Assembly (NCBI GenBank): GCA_942486035.1
Contig: CALNXK010000105.1
Coordinates: 1,233,001 to 1,297,000, forward strand
DNA from: Porites lobata
Lineage: Eukaryota; Cnidaria; Anthozoa; Scleractinia; Poritidae
DNA: 64,000 nt
Direction: 5' to 3'
Below, in pieces: positions 37,339-49,859 of this stretch. How positions within the stretch are numbered: position 1 is the stretch's first letter; every line of letters starts with the position of its first letter. The notes beneath the pieces were generated by a model. That model ran no database searches and was not told the origin of the DNA. It saw only the letters and a program-made list of their open reading frames with translations. Position numbers and translations under genes: made by a program.

Positions 37339-37769
37339 CGCAACGGCAGACGGACAGTTGAGAAACGAAAGTTCACTCCAGTGAAGAGAACGACTTTGGC
37401 GTGTTGGCGTTACTTCATGTAAAGCGATGGTGTTGCATTCTGGGTATTTAGGCTTACCTTCAGCGGAGGCCTCGGGACCTTCGGGGGGAACAAGGAAGTA
37501 TAAATTATTATTTTAAGATGATCACAAATCAACACCAGAGAAATAACTCTAACATTGTATTTGTTTTCTTAAACGTATTTCTTATGTTCATACAATTGTT
37601 AAGTTTTGTGTTTCATCTGTCACGCATAAAATTCCTTTTTAACTCTCACCCCTACCATATGCCAGTAGTTCAAAATCTCCCAGCGGGGGTAGGGGAGAAG
37701 TCGTTCGTTTCTTGATCGAAAATGGCGCCTTATTAATTTGAAGGATCGACGATATTAGCGACTTTTATA
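37339..37769. promoter_or_regulatory. Shared divergent promoter region
   Basis: 431 bp separate the start codons of the minus-strand transporter gene and the plus-strand ELMOD3. A YY1-like AAAATGGCGCC lies about 40-50 bp before the ELMOD3 ATG. The short head-to-head spacing implies a bidirectional promoter. Confidence 0.5.
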
Positions 37770-40700
37770 ATGACTAGTGTTTCGAAACCCAAGGCTACCG
37801 CAGATGACTTTGAAGAAGAAGCCGAACGAGCGTTTCAGCGTGCTTCCGCTCAGCAAAACCATAAAGGAGATGAATTCGATTTCGAATTTGAAAGCGCTTT
37901 TCAAAGTACCACTCCATCTTTTGAAACAAAACATTTACCTACCACATTAAATTACTCTCGTGACAACTCAGATTCTTCCCACCGTCCTTCTCAGCTCCCA
38001 GTTAAAACAGAGGGATTGCCAAGCAGTCTTCCATCAAGTCAAGGGTAAGAACATAATGACAGACTGTTTTAATTTGAAGGACTTGTTTGTGTTTCAGTAT
38101 TAAAATATTGTACCGCTGCTTTCTCGTACACATGTCGTTATATTGAACGCGTGATGGCTGTTTGATAGCTCATATATTTTGTGGTTAAAAGTTACTGTAG
38201 ATCTCATAGAAAAAACTAAGGTGAGTTCGTTTAAATAGAGTCAATAAAGAAAGTAAATTACTTTGTTGAGCTTCCTTATTTTGAATAGAGCCATTTGCTC
38301 ATTGGCTCCTGTTGCTTTAGTAAGCGTTTTTACGTTCGAAGAAGGTAAGGCGGTAAGATTTTCGCACTTTCTATTTCACACAAATAGTTTACGGTATGGG
38401 GCTGGGTGGAAATATTAGACCGAACAGCTGCTAAACCTCTCTATGCTTCAATAAAAGTTTCATCCTAGTGTAACGTACCTAAGCACTACCAAGTAGAATT
38501 TGCTCCAGATAAGAGTGGGGACGTTCCATGTTTTATCGGCCCCAAGGATGAAAGGTTTTCGAGCAAAGGGGTTCCGATTTTTTCTTCAATTTAGCCGACA
38601 AAATTTGGACCCCTTAGACAAATTTTTCAAAGTTGCCAACAACACATGACCTCTTTGGACTTCATAATAGACCATTTTACAGTTGTGGGCTTGGTGTCCT
38701 AGCCTTTGGGTGAATGCAAGGTTGAGGTTGACCTTGTTTTGATACAAACCTCCTTCCTTTTCTAAGGTAAATTTTGCTTAAAAACACTAGTTAGCATAAC
38801 AACAACTTGATTTACTTAATGAAGCAAGAAGGGCTGTATCGAAACAAGGTCAACTCCAGCCTCCTTTCTAACTGTAACTGTAAAATGGGCTATTCAAAGT
38901 GTGCCGACAAAAATTAGAGGGTTCTGATTTCCATCATTTTTAGCAGGAGGGGGGGAGGGGGAGGGGAGTTGTGCAGATAAAAAATGGAACGTCCAGTGAT
39001 AAACATGTCAAAACTTTGATTGGTGACAGTTTGTAGGGAACCCTCATTCTCAAAAAACAGCTCAAGTAAGTTCAAAAGAAAAGTGACGAGTTTAATACAC
39101 TGAAAATTATTGAGAACGAACAGAAAAATAACTAATGTGCAGAGAAAGTTCAAAAACTAAGAAAATTGCCACTACAGATCTTAAAATGAAAAATGAATGT
39201 GTGTAGAAAGCCATGATCAGCAATGGTAGGAACAAACGCCTCAAAAATGTCATGATTCTATCCTTCCTTAGGCTTATGTAGAAGATTGTACTGTGAGAAT
39301 AAAACTGTAGTTAACTTGAAATATCATGTCACTCGCCTATTTGCATGTATTTTCTTATTTTTTTCCCTTATTGAGAGACGGACCCTTAAAAGTAACGTGA
39401 GCTTAGTTTGTTGCCGATACTCCAGACATTGGCCAATCATAATATGCATTGTGAAGGCAATGCATGATTCGTTCACTCTGGATTTGGAACTAGTCTCTTA
39501 TGATTTCATCTCAGTCTGCTGTCCCCTTTGGTTCTTGGGTCACCAGGCTTTTCTGCTCGAGCATGTGTCACCTCACCTCACCTTTTTATTATGTCTTATT
39601 AGAACTAATCTGTAAGGAAAATGCAAAATTGCAAAATTGGTTTGAAAAATCAGGAGTTTAAAAGAGTGGAGATTTCAACAAGTCACATCTGGTTTACAAT
39701 TATAGTGTTTCTTATTAGAACAAAGAAGGACAATGTGCAGAAGCAAATCCAAGGGAGCAACTTTCAGTTTGAAAAATTGTGATTTTCCAAAAATCAGGCA
39801 TTCTAAAACTCAGCATTCCACTGTATGATATATTTTCTTTTGGCTGCTCAGGTCCAGTGCATCAGAAATCAACAGATATTCTGCCAATCCAGATGTTGCT
39901 GGTGAGTCTGAACTAGGAGCACGATCTGTCAGTCCAACATCAGGGTACACAAGGCCTGGTAAACGGAGGAGAAGATCTGATAAAGACAACATTCCACCAG
40001 GGGTTCGCAAGTTGCCTTCTCCTCCAACAACACTTGAGCAAGCTCAGATGGAGTGGGATCTGGTAGAGACTGTACAGCCAGGTACTAAATGTAGGCCTTT
40101 TACTAATAGTTTCCACCGCAAAGTGAAGGTTATGGATGCAATGATTTAACAAAGAATGACATAAATAACAAAATCCTCGTTGCAGCTTCACTAGACAGAT
40201 GAAAAAGAGACCCAGCCCTTTGGATGCACTTAATTGATTTTGGGTAATTTAACTACATCTTACCACTTACTGGTGTTGTAATTATCTCTAGGGCACTCAT
40301 TCGTGATCAGAGATACATGTTTCATAAGAATTATCCTAATCAACCATGCTCCTAACTAAAAACTTTGCCCAATCACCCACAAAGCAAATTGACAGCCAAA
40401 AGTGAATGTTCTAGTATAAAAACAACAGGTGGTCTCAAACACAAAAATCTTGGTGGTTGTTAGTATTCCATCAAGATTACCACAATCACCTACGTCAAAT
40501 TTTGCTATTACAATGTACGTATGAGGAAAAATTTTACGTGTAAGCAATGGAGTGAGTGAGCAAGCATGAGCAAAAGAATGAATTTGCCATTGTGTTCAAT
40601 AACCCATTCATTTAATGTGCATTCCCGTATTCACTGGTTTAAAAAAATTGCCCTCAATCTTTGCTTCTAACATGTATAGAACTTTTTACTACCAAAGAGG

Positions 40701-43700
40701 AACAGCTCTACAACATTCTGTCAGTAAAATAAATACAACAAAGCCTGGATCCATGTGCAACGTAGCCAAAACATCGGATTTATTTACTGTAGAGTTCCAG
40801 GATTAGATTCATGTATAACCTTCACTTGCTTTTGAACTCTTTGGTTGCAAAAACATGGCTTTCTACACAAAACACTAATTTTTCCACATTCCACTTTATT
40901 GACAGTTGAGTGTTCTATAGGATAAAATATTTACTTTCCCCTTCCAATGATAAAAAGGCATGTTTTCTTTCTGAGGCAATTGACTACATGTACAAACCAA
41001 GGGCCTTGATTCGAGTGCCAGTTTGGTGATATACAAAGTCATACATATTTACATCCATTAAATCTCAAAAGCGGCTTGCTTCTGGCACAGGCAGCCCAGG
41101 CTGGTCAGGTGCAGTGCACACAGCCTAAAATAGTGGGCAGTGAAAACTGGTGGCTGCGCAACAATTTCACCTGTACATGACTTAGTTGTTGGTCAGTCAG
41201 TCAACTTGCTGTATGGAAAAAGTTTAAATTCAAGGTCTGTCATTTTCCTTTTAGTTGTCTGGCAGCAAGTACATCCACAAAAAAAGTCACAAAAAGATGT
41301 AGATTATGTTAAGTTACGGATCCCCCTCCACCCCTGACCTTTTGCTTGTTTCTTAAGAAAAAATGGCCATGAAGTTTTTTTAGCCCTGTGAAATCCTTTG
41401 TAATTAAGTAATCTACTGGTGTAACATGTTCTTTAGGACTCATCAATAAAATAAACATCTTCTCAGTTACGTTTTTTTTCAATCCATACTGTAAATTACA
41501 GAATCTTGACCTCATTTCCCCCTCAGTCTTCTCACCAGGATTTTGCCTTGGGGAGTCCCAGGCCCCCCTCTGTTGAGAAATAGGAGCCCTGTAGAGTAGG
41601 GTTTGTCGGATTATGCTCGAAAAATAGAGTATTATGCTTTCGGGCGTCACCCGTGAAACTAGGATATTATGCTCAAAATTATGCTCGACTGGAAGTATTG
41701 TACTCAAATTATGCCGGACTAAAATGACACTTCCACCCCCCCATAGGCCTGTATCTATTAATAAACATTCCTAGTCTTTCATTTTTTAAAGAATTGTTAG
41801 ACAATAATTATTCAGTTAAACATTTGATGAGCAAGCGAAAGGTCGGAAATTGTGAGGCATTGAAAGGCTTACTATTATGTCTTTCTCCAATGAACTTATA
41901 TAGCAAAATGCACTGGGTAAGAGTCTAACGTATCAAGTTAAAATATTCCCACTTTTATCAACTTTGTACATTCTAGAGCGTCGCTAAGGGTGAGTTGCTG
42001 GCAAAATTTGCATACACCTCTCACAGTTTTCAGAAACAGAGGCATTATGCTCCAAAAGTATTAGTATTATACCAGCATTATGCCTGATGCTCCAGATATA
42101 GTATTATGCTCAAAATTATGCCGGCATAATCCGGCAGACCCTACGTTAGAGAAGGGCAAAGTATGAATAACCTGAGCCCGCATTCCAAAATGATCTTTTA
42201 CATGAAGTACCTACCTGATCCAATATGGCTGACAGGGTGTAACGATGCATGCACCAATCTTCACAATGTACATGGGACCAACGAAAGTTAAGGAAATAGA
42301 ATAATTATATTTAAAGATTTAAAGTCTTTAATTATTAAAGACTTTAAATCTTTTGATATCATGTTTTTTATTCTTTCGACCAAGCAAAATGCTGGGGTGT
42401 TAGGTTGACCATTAAAACTACTTAACTGTAAATGTTATAAGGTCCATTTGACTCATGAATGAATAGCATACCTCTGCGCCCTAACAGGCACACCTTTTTG
42501 GCTTTTTATGCACCATCTCAGATTTTCTTACGGGAATCAAGGCTACAAGGCCGCGGTCTGGTGAGAACACTGCTCCCTTGAATTAGGGCCTAATTGCCCC
42601 TATTGCTTCAGCCATAAATCTGACCAAAAAAGACACAGGACTCGTTCTGATAAAGTTGAGCACCTTGCAGGGCCCCATACTTTACTGCGAGAAATTAGTG
42701 GCTTATCTGCTACCACTGGCTTTGTTTGTGTGGTGAACTGTACACATTCTCAATAAATGGTGGGGCCATGTATGTTTTCAACCAGTTTTACGGCTTTTTG
42801 AAGAGATGAAAAGAATACAGAATAAATTTCTCAAATCATGATCCTGTTCATTTATTGAAGAACTTAGTTGTTGTTTGTTTGATGTGTTTGTTGTTTTTTG
42901 TTTGGTTGGTGTTTTTATATTTAAGGTTGTTAAGTTGCTTGACATCTGTGTTACAGGTCAAAATTGAATTCAGGTTAAAATTTTAAACCTAGGCTGATTC
43001 TCAATTTCCTTTGCCTCCTAGCCCTGATTATTCATGAATTAAAGCTATAGGGCAAAGGAAATTGAGAAACACCCTCTGAACTTAATTTTGGCTGGTAACA
43101 TCTATTCCAGTTTTATTTAATCAAAAAAAATAGTGGGTAACTGCCAGTTCATAACCAAATTTACAATATTTTTTATTATTGTGGGCTAAATCTAAAACCA
43201 AGCAAGATGAAGAGAATACTGAGTTCTGATTGGCTACTCAAGCAGCTAGAAAAATGTCTTTTTTTGGCCAGATAATAAATCATTTATTGGCCAAACTTGT
43301 TTTGTCAAGATGGCCTCATTATTTTTTTTTGCGTTTTTAGTGAACTTGACTTCATCTTGTCCCTTTAAAATGCAAAACAGAACTTGGCCAATATCCAGCT
43401 ATTTTGACTGCATGCTTGGTCAATAACACTTAAACCCCTTTCTCTTCTAAAGCAAACTACATGTGTGTTAAGATGGTTTGTCCTTCCATCTCTTTACCTG
43501 TGGACAAAATCCTATCTTATTTAATACCGTTCAAATCAAACCCCTTTGGATAAACTTTTCAATAGTACTAGATGTACCATTACTGAAAGAAATTGATTCG
43601 AGATGTTTGTTTGTTTTTTTTTTAATTTCTTACTTAAGCCACTCGTAGGAGTAAAAGGGTTAAGAAAGAGGATGGTAAGCCTGTGATGCCACATTTACAC

Positions 43701-45561
43701 CAGTGACTGTCTGTTGTATTTAATAGGAAATGGCCAGGCTGGCAGTCGTTCTCCTCTCACTACTTTCCAGGATGCAGTGCGTCATTGTCAAACAGCAAGC
43801 TATCTTGAACAGCACATGTCGCACATCAAACCAACAATTAAACACCGTGGCATGGCTGCTGTGACCAATAAACTGTTTGGACCTCCATCAATGAACAGTA
43901 GCCTTCATATGGAACGAAACCTCATCTTTGCACTTGCACTGTGCATGTTCAAGAATGATGAGCCCATGCACAATCATGTGCTGCAAACCATATATAAGAA
44001 ACTGACAGGAACAAAGCTTGACTGTCCTCGCTATGGCAACCACTGGGAGTTGATTGGGTTTCAAGGTGCACAGTTTACGTGTATATTTTATGCATGGCAA
44101 AAATGGCCATAACAAAGTCAAATAAAAGTCTCAGTTCTTAGCAACAGCATTGAAGAGAACAGGAAATTTGTGTACTTCCAATTTTATTGACACTGGTTCC
44201 GTGATGAAGGTGGTGTTGTTATGAAGAATTTTGTGTGATTTTCGTAAATTGATTTTCACATGCATAATGTAAGACTATACTCTAAGGAGCCCAGTGTTCT
44301 GAGCCTGTGTAATCCACAGTGCCTACATATGATTGTTATGTTGAAACTGAGACTTGTTTAACCTTCACAGGGAACACTGTTTTGCATTGCTCTAGGAAAT
44401 CTTGCATGGCATACGCAACCTGTAGATTAGTCAGTTATTTGCTAGCAGATAACTAACTAATATGCAGTTTGCGCTGTGAATTTTGTATTAAGTTTTCGCC
44501 ACGTTTGCATGTTGGATGCCTAGCAGATATCCTGTAGTCACCTTCTGCCTTCTTGCAAAAACAAGTGCAGTGATGCTCATTATGATTATCAATGGAAGGT
44601 AATGTGTATGATTTAACTTATTATAAAATTCCCTTTATTTCTTTAAAGGACTCGACCCAGCAACAGATTTACGTGGATGTGGATTTCTTGGTTTACTGAC
44701 AACACTTTACTTAGTGACAGAACATCGGACACATGGTCTCGCTGTGGACATTTACAAGCTCTCTCAACATGAAACACAGAACTTCCCATTTGCCATCATG
44801 TCTATCAACATCACAAGAATAGCACTTCAAACACTCAGAGAGGGAAAATTAAATAAGTGAGTAGTCATTTTTGGTTACAAGCCATTTACTTCAAAGTCAT
44901 TTCGCTAGGTTACAGTTGATTCAATCTGTTTCGTTGTGATGTACTTTATGTATTTGTATCGATAAGAAAAAGCCTTTAATGTAAAGACCTACCCCAACAG
45001 AGACAGTCGCCTGTGAGCCAGTCAGGAAAACCGGGATAGCACGGCTCATGTCTTATTTTTCCATGCAATTTTTGTCGTCTTAATTCAGATGGCGGGCTGG
45101 GCTGCTTGCGTTTAGAGTCGTGAATTATTGAAAAAGTCTTAAAATTTGCATCGAGATTTTCCAGACCTGGAAAAAGTCTTGAAAATAGAGATAAATTCTG
45201 GAAATGTGGGAACAATTCTGGAGTTCTCTCTTTCAGGGAATGCAATCGTCGTAGTCAAGTTCTGCCCGTCTTTTCGGAGTTCTACGCAGCAATTTACCTT
45301 CATATCTACCAAGTTTGGAAGCATCAGCATAAGACTATCACTGACTCGGGATTTGTACTAAGGGAAGCAGAAAAGTTTGCCAAGAAAAGACCTCGCGAAC
45401 TTCTCAGAAACTTGGAACGGGTGTTGACAGATCGTCAGAGCTTTATAAAAGCCGACGAAGACAATTTTTCTCCGAAAGCGAAACAACAAGTTATTATGGA
45501 CAGATTTGCGGGAGTTTGTGACTTGAAAGTGGACGAAGAGGAAGAAGTTCACTTAGTGTAG
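37770..45561 (+). CDS. ELMOD3: ELMO domain-containing protein 3
   Basis: ELMO-domain protein; the ELMOD family acts as GTPase-activating proteins for Arf/Arl small GTPases. Five exons: 37770-38044, 39852-40081, 43727-44065, 44649-44856 and 45237-45561 (TAG 45559-45561). All introns are GT-AG and the phases match, giving 458 residues. The signature WELIGFQGLDPATDLRG spans the exon 3-4 junction. Its arginine (R290) is the predicted catalytic GAP arginine. The block GFLGLLTTLYLV follows, and the ELMO domain occupies roughly residues 225-400. The N-terminal 200 residues are acidic and Ser/Pro-rich, with two F(E)xxxxxAFQ-type repeats, and are longer than in vertebrate ELMOD3 (about 381 residues as I recall). 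The start is the first ATG of an exon whose 5' end abuts the shared promoter. Assignment to subtype 3 rests on overall resemblance; ELMO family membership is secure. Confidence 0.85.
38665..38894. mobile_element. MITE in ELMOD3 intron 1
   Basis: 230 bp with TIRs AATAGACCATTTTACAGTT and AACTGTAAAATGGGCTATT. Subterminal GGTTGACCTTGTTTTGATAC pairs with GTATCGAAACAAGGTCAAC. Confidence 0.7.
41597..42144. mobile_element. TIR element in ELMOD3 intron 2
   Basis: 548 bp with ends TAGGGTTTGTCGGATTATGC and GCATAATCCGGCAGACCCTA. TATTATGCTC is repeated many times inside in both orientations. No transposase. Confidence 0.7.
42313..42353. repeat. Perfect 19-bp-arm hairpin
   Basis: AAAGATTTAAAGTCTTTAA, a 3-nt loop, and its exact complement. 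Each arm is itself partly symmetrical (TTTAAA). In ELMOD3 intron 2. Confidence 0.7.
42997..43070. mobile_element. Short foldback element
   Basis: TTCTCAATTTCCTTTGCC and GGCAAAGGAAATTGAGAA face each other across about 38 bp. In ELMOD3 intron 2. Confidence 0.6.
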
Positions 45562-46262
45562 AGTCTATACTCACAAAGAGAATTCCAAGTATACGATAGT
45601 GGATTGACGGTCGTTTGTAATCAGACACAAAAAAGCCTCTTATTCTCTAGTCCATTCTTTAAATACTATGTCACCATTCCAGCCACGCATAGACGCTACA
45701 TTATGCACCTCTTAAGTACTTACAGAATACCTGATACGAACAGAGAGCCCGTGTCTGCTGCGACAAAGATACTGTACTGCTAGCTGCGAGTCGCCAAGGT
45801 TTCAAATACTGCACATGGTTTATTTCGTCCAAAATGTACAGAAATACAGAAGATATAAAAATTCGAAGTCTACGTAAAGATATCAACAGGAACTACAATC
45901 AGTCAAGAAATGTGAAAACAAACCGTAAATAACAATAATATTCACGTACCCGTTGGTGTCTCTCAAGTTTCGCAACTAGTAGTAATGATCTTACTAATCA
46001 ACGATTGTTACGTCATGTCATTAGTCGTGATTATATCACGCATGAATTTCGTGTTATACCGAAACAGATACTGCTGTATGATTTTACGTTTGGTACATAA
46101 AATGAAATGTTGTGTTGTAACCACAGGCAGATCGCATTTAGTTCGCGTAGCCGTTATTATTGAAATCTGAGCATCGATGTATGCAGTGGTATAGAAGACA
46201 TACAGAGGATCACTGCAATGGTTCCAGCTTGCTCCAAATTTAGACCTGAAAGTGAATAATTC

Positions 46263-46268
46263 AATAAA
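46263..46268 (+). terminator. ELMOD3 polyadenylation signal
   Basis: AATAAA about 700 nt after the stop codon; it is the first such hexamer that I noticed downstream in a plausible 3' UTR. Confidence 0.45.
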
Positions 46269-46608
46269 AGTTTAAACGAAATTTTAACTGAGTCGTGTGT
46301 CATGTTTATCCCCGTCCCAAGCTGTTTGTGGGGCGGTGAATATGCAAGGAAGTTTCTATTTACCAAAAACGGCGGTTTCCCGCGATGTCTGAAAATTCAA
46401 GCAAATAATCGTGACAGTACACGCCAAAAGACCCAGATCTTTGTTTTTGGCGCCATTTTCCAGTTGCGGTCAAGTCAATGACCGTCCAATCGGAAAACTG
46501 AACTGAGCATGTCTCTTTCATAACCATATTCAACGACAGCATGGGCTGATTTCCCTGTAAAGTTACCATATGCATGTAAACTGGTAGTTACAGTGTATTT
46601 AGGACCCA

Positions 46609-46840
46609 GGGACCCGTTTCTCGAAAGTCCCGGTAACTGTTCGGGCCCGAAATCAAATATTTACATCGAAATATAAAGAATAAGAGCGCGAGTCCTGGCT
46701 AGCAGATTACTACATTTTGTTTCACTAACTGATAGTTTTATCATGCTAGATGCAAAACTATTGAAACCTCGATCTTTAATGTAAACGGAGACAGCTTACC
46801 GGGCCCGTTAATTATCGGGACTTTGGAGAAACGGGCCCCA
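46609..46840. mobile_element. TIR element just downstream of ELMOD3
   Basis: Left end GGGACCCGTTTCTCGAAAG and right end CTTTGGAGAAACGGGCCCC, with CCCGGTAAC / TTACCGGGCCCGTTAA inside. A partial relative lies at 34500-34595. Confidence 0.65.
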
Positions 46841-46859
46841 GATCCCCTTTATTAGGTCA

Positions 46860-47112
46860 AGGAAGGTCTGAGTGTGGTTGTCAAGGACCAAGAGTGTATT
46901 GGCTGAATAAAGCTGATCGTTTTGCCTTTATTCCGTCTAATCATCCTTTAGTTACCGACTAGATCGGCACACGACATTTATTAGCGACGAGGATTAGCAG
47001 ACCCGAAAAAGCTATTTAGCGGAGACTTTTCGCGAGAAATATAGATGATGACGAAAGACACCATATTAGAACCTGCAACTAATACAGAGACCAAAACAAG
47101 CTTGGGCTGCGA
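46860..47112 (+). other. Probable LTR end and leader of the gypsy remnant
   Basis: TGAATAAAGCTGATCG supplies an AATAAA-type signal. TTAGCGACGAGGATTAG, just before the gag-like ORF, resembles the leader of Ty3/gypsy elements. I found no matching 3' LTR near 50.3 kb. Confidence 0.35.
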
Positions 47113-49843
47113 GTGGAAGCCATGGTTGACAGCGTTCGATTATTTGCACACGGCGAAGGTCTAAGAAAATATAACAGGCAAAGGAAACGTGCATTATATC
47201 CCCATCTGAAGGGAAGTGATGTCCAAAATAACTTCCTTACACTCCCGAACACTGGAGACGCGAACGATTACCGGAAAGCGGTCGATGCCAGTTTGAACGC
47301 ATACTTCGTCCAAAAGTCGGCACCACGTACACTAGCTAGGTACTGTTTCAGTCAGCAAATACAAGCACCAGGGGAAGCAATTCCACAGTTTGCGATCACA
47401 CGTAGACAAGCGTCGAAAGATTTCGACCACGGCGAGGGCACGGATCAAGATCAAATTCACGATGAAATCCTTTGCAAATGCACCAGTACCAGTCACTGTT
47501 AGGGGGTTGTAAGCTGAATATGATCTTCGATTCCAGAGTGGGCACCAACATCATTGACAGAGAAACATGGGAGTGGATGCAGAAGAGCAAAGTTAAGTGT
47601 AAATCAGCTCGCACAAGTAGCAAGGAAACCCAAAGCTTAAGCACCTCAGACACCACTCCAGCATTACTTCCCAAGTTCGTGTGATCAATAGTGAGGGAGA
47701 TCACCTCTAAGTGAGAGGCACTGCAACTCGTCTAAAATTGCTTAAGATAGGGAAATGGAGACTCAAAGACCATCGGAGAGGTCCTTCAAGGTAAGTAACC
47801 AAACGTTTTCAGCTGCGTCAGGAAGTTGAAAGACCGTGCAGCATCATGACCCAGTTGTTCAGCTATTAACCAAGCCAAAGCGGAGGTTGTGATCTCAAGA
47901 CATCAGTGAGCCTGTACAAGGACCCACTACAGGGGTCAACCCAGTCACCGAAGTCGGGGGATGATGTTCATCATTTATATGAGAGGAGCTAACGAATCAA
48001 TACGAAGAGCCAGACACCCGATCCTCAATGTAAATGAGATTACTCATAGCATCAGCGGCTGCAATGTCTTCACCAAACTGGACCTATTAAGGACCATTTA
48101 TAAAATTAAATGGGGTTATCAACAGATGGAACTCTCTCCTGAGTCCAGAGAGGTTACAACAAACGCTACTTACACTGCGTTCCGTTCAGATCATTTTCTC
48201 TTGGCTCAGATATAAGAGATAGCTGTTTTGAGTTATTTCTTCCTCGGAACAGTATCTTTCAATACGAGTTCCAGACTGAGCACTCGCAGGTGAGGGACAA
48301 CATCATTTTAGATGGCATCATCGTGAATGATCAAGACAAGAAAGAGCACTATTCGAGGCGGGAGAAAGTGATCAAGAGATTAGAGGAACGTGGGTTAACA
48401 AAAGCGCCAGTTCAGCATGGCGGGGTATTATCCGGGACCGCAATTGGCTATACAGCCGAGAAATTGAAAGCTGTGTAGGAGAAGAAAGGGCGCTTAACCG
48501 TGTCAGAAACCAGAATGTTTCTTGGACTTCTAAACTAGTGTAGCCAGCTTAGCTTATACTTGATCTGGCGACAATCTGAGCCCTAATACAACGCGTGACG
48601 AAGTCAAAAACACCCTTTCATTTTGGAGAAGACGAGAGGAAGGGAGGTTTGACTATTGCTTTGGGGTATTTCGACGAAGATGCCCCTACCCAAGTGATTG
48701 CTTGTGTTAGCCCTGTTGGATTGGGAGTTTTATTGGCTAAAAAAGCAAAAAGGATGGAGCATGAAGAGTCACCAGCTGTGCAAGTAGTAGCCTGACAGCT
48801 AGACAGTAATTTTCAAGGAGTTATACGTCTACTCCTCTAGTGAGGTTAATTTAACTCCTTACAGTGGAGTCATTTTTTGGATTTATTGGACGTAAAACGT
48901 TCCACTAATAAGTGTAAGTCGTGTCATCTCACCGTTTAGAAGATCACAAGCCACAGTGATTTACGTTCCGAAACCCTGCGCCCGCATCGAAAGGTGGGTG
49001 TTGCGAATGCTGCCCTACAAACTCAAGGTCAAGGACGTGCCTGGGCCGAATACCATTGTAGACCCCCTTTAAAGGACAGCAGGGATTAAAAGAAACTGCT
49101 TCAGTCATAATAAGCCGAAGAACATGTTAGATTTGTGGCAATGAATGCAACCCCTTTTGATATGACTGCTCGAAGAGTAGAAGAAGCCTAAACGTTTGAT
49201 GAAGAGCATAGTACAGTCAGAGTACATAACAGAAAACCGCGAAGCAGTTAACCTACAAACAATACCTTCCACGCTGCAGTGGTGAGTTGTGCTGCTTTGG
49301 AAATGGTATCCAGGAGGACAAGAATCGTTATTCCATACAACCTCAGAGCCAGAGTGTTATCCCAGAGTGTTATCCCAAGCTAACGAAGGCCAGAAAGGCA
49401 TCTTTGGAACTAAACAGAAATTTCGCAGCAAAGTATGGTAGCGTACAATTAATGGAGAAAGATGGTGAGAAGTACTGCAAAACCTGCTACGGATGCCAGT
49501 TAGTCGCCCTCCAGGGCTTATCAGAACCAAAACGTTTCCACCTTGGGGAGTTTTGGCTATTGATTTGCTCGGACCACTTCCCATTAACGAGACCATTTCA
49601 GTCGTTGTGGACTACTATAGTCGCTACTATGAGATAAACATTCTGAGATCAACAGTTGCTTCTAGGGTCATTTCAAGTCTCCAAGATATGTTCGCGAGAC
49701 ACGGTCTACACGAGAACGTAGCATCCAACAATGGAACACGATTCACAGCAACAGAGTTTACAGAGTATATGGTACAACAAGGAATAAGATACCACAAGGT
49801 AACAGGAAAATGGCCCCAGGCGAACGAGGAAGGTGCCTGCTGA
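47113..49843 (+). pseudogene. Decayed Ty3/gypsy LTR retrotransposon
   Basis: Ordered fragments in shifting frames. A gag-like part (47113-47502) contains TLPNTGDANDYRKAVDASLN. An aspartic-protease-like part (47472-47684) has MIFDSRVGTNIIDRETW; the usual catalytic DSGA is DSRV. A reverse transcriptase N-terminal part (47961-48215) has MRGANESIRRARHPI and VFTKLDL. A palm-to-thumb piece (48290-48478) follows, then an RNase H-like piece (48595-48795) and an integrase (49287-49843) with a zinc-binding remnant KTCYGCQL and core stretch LAIDLLGPLPINET. Frameshifts, stops and altered catalytic sites mean it is inactive. Confidence 0.8.
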
Positions 49844-49859
49844 AAATGATCCAAATTTG

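Noticed and set aside
44976..45330. Minus ORFs near 45 kb
   Set aside because: Antisense to the last ELMOD3 exon and its intron.
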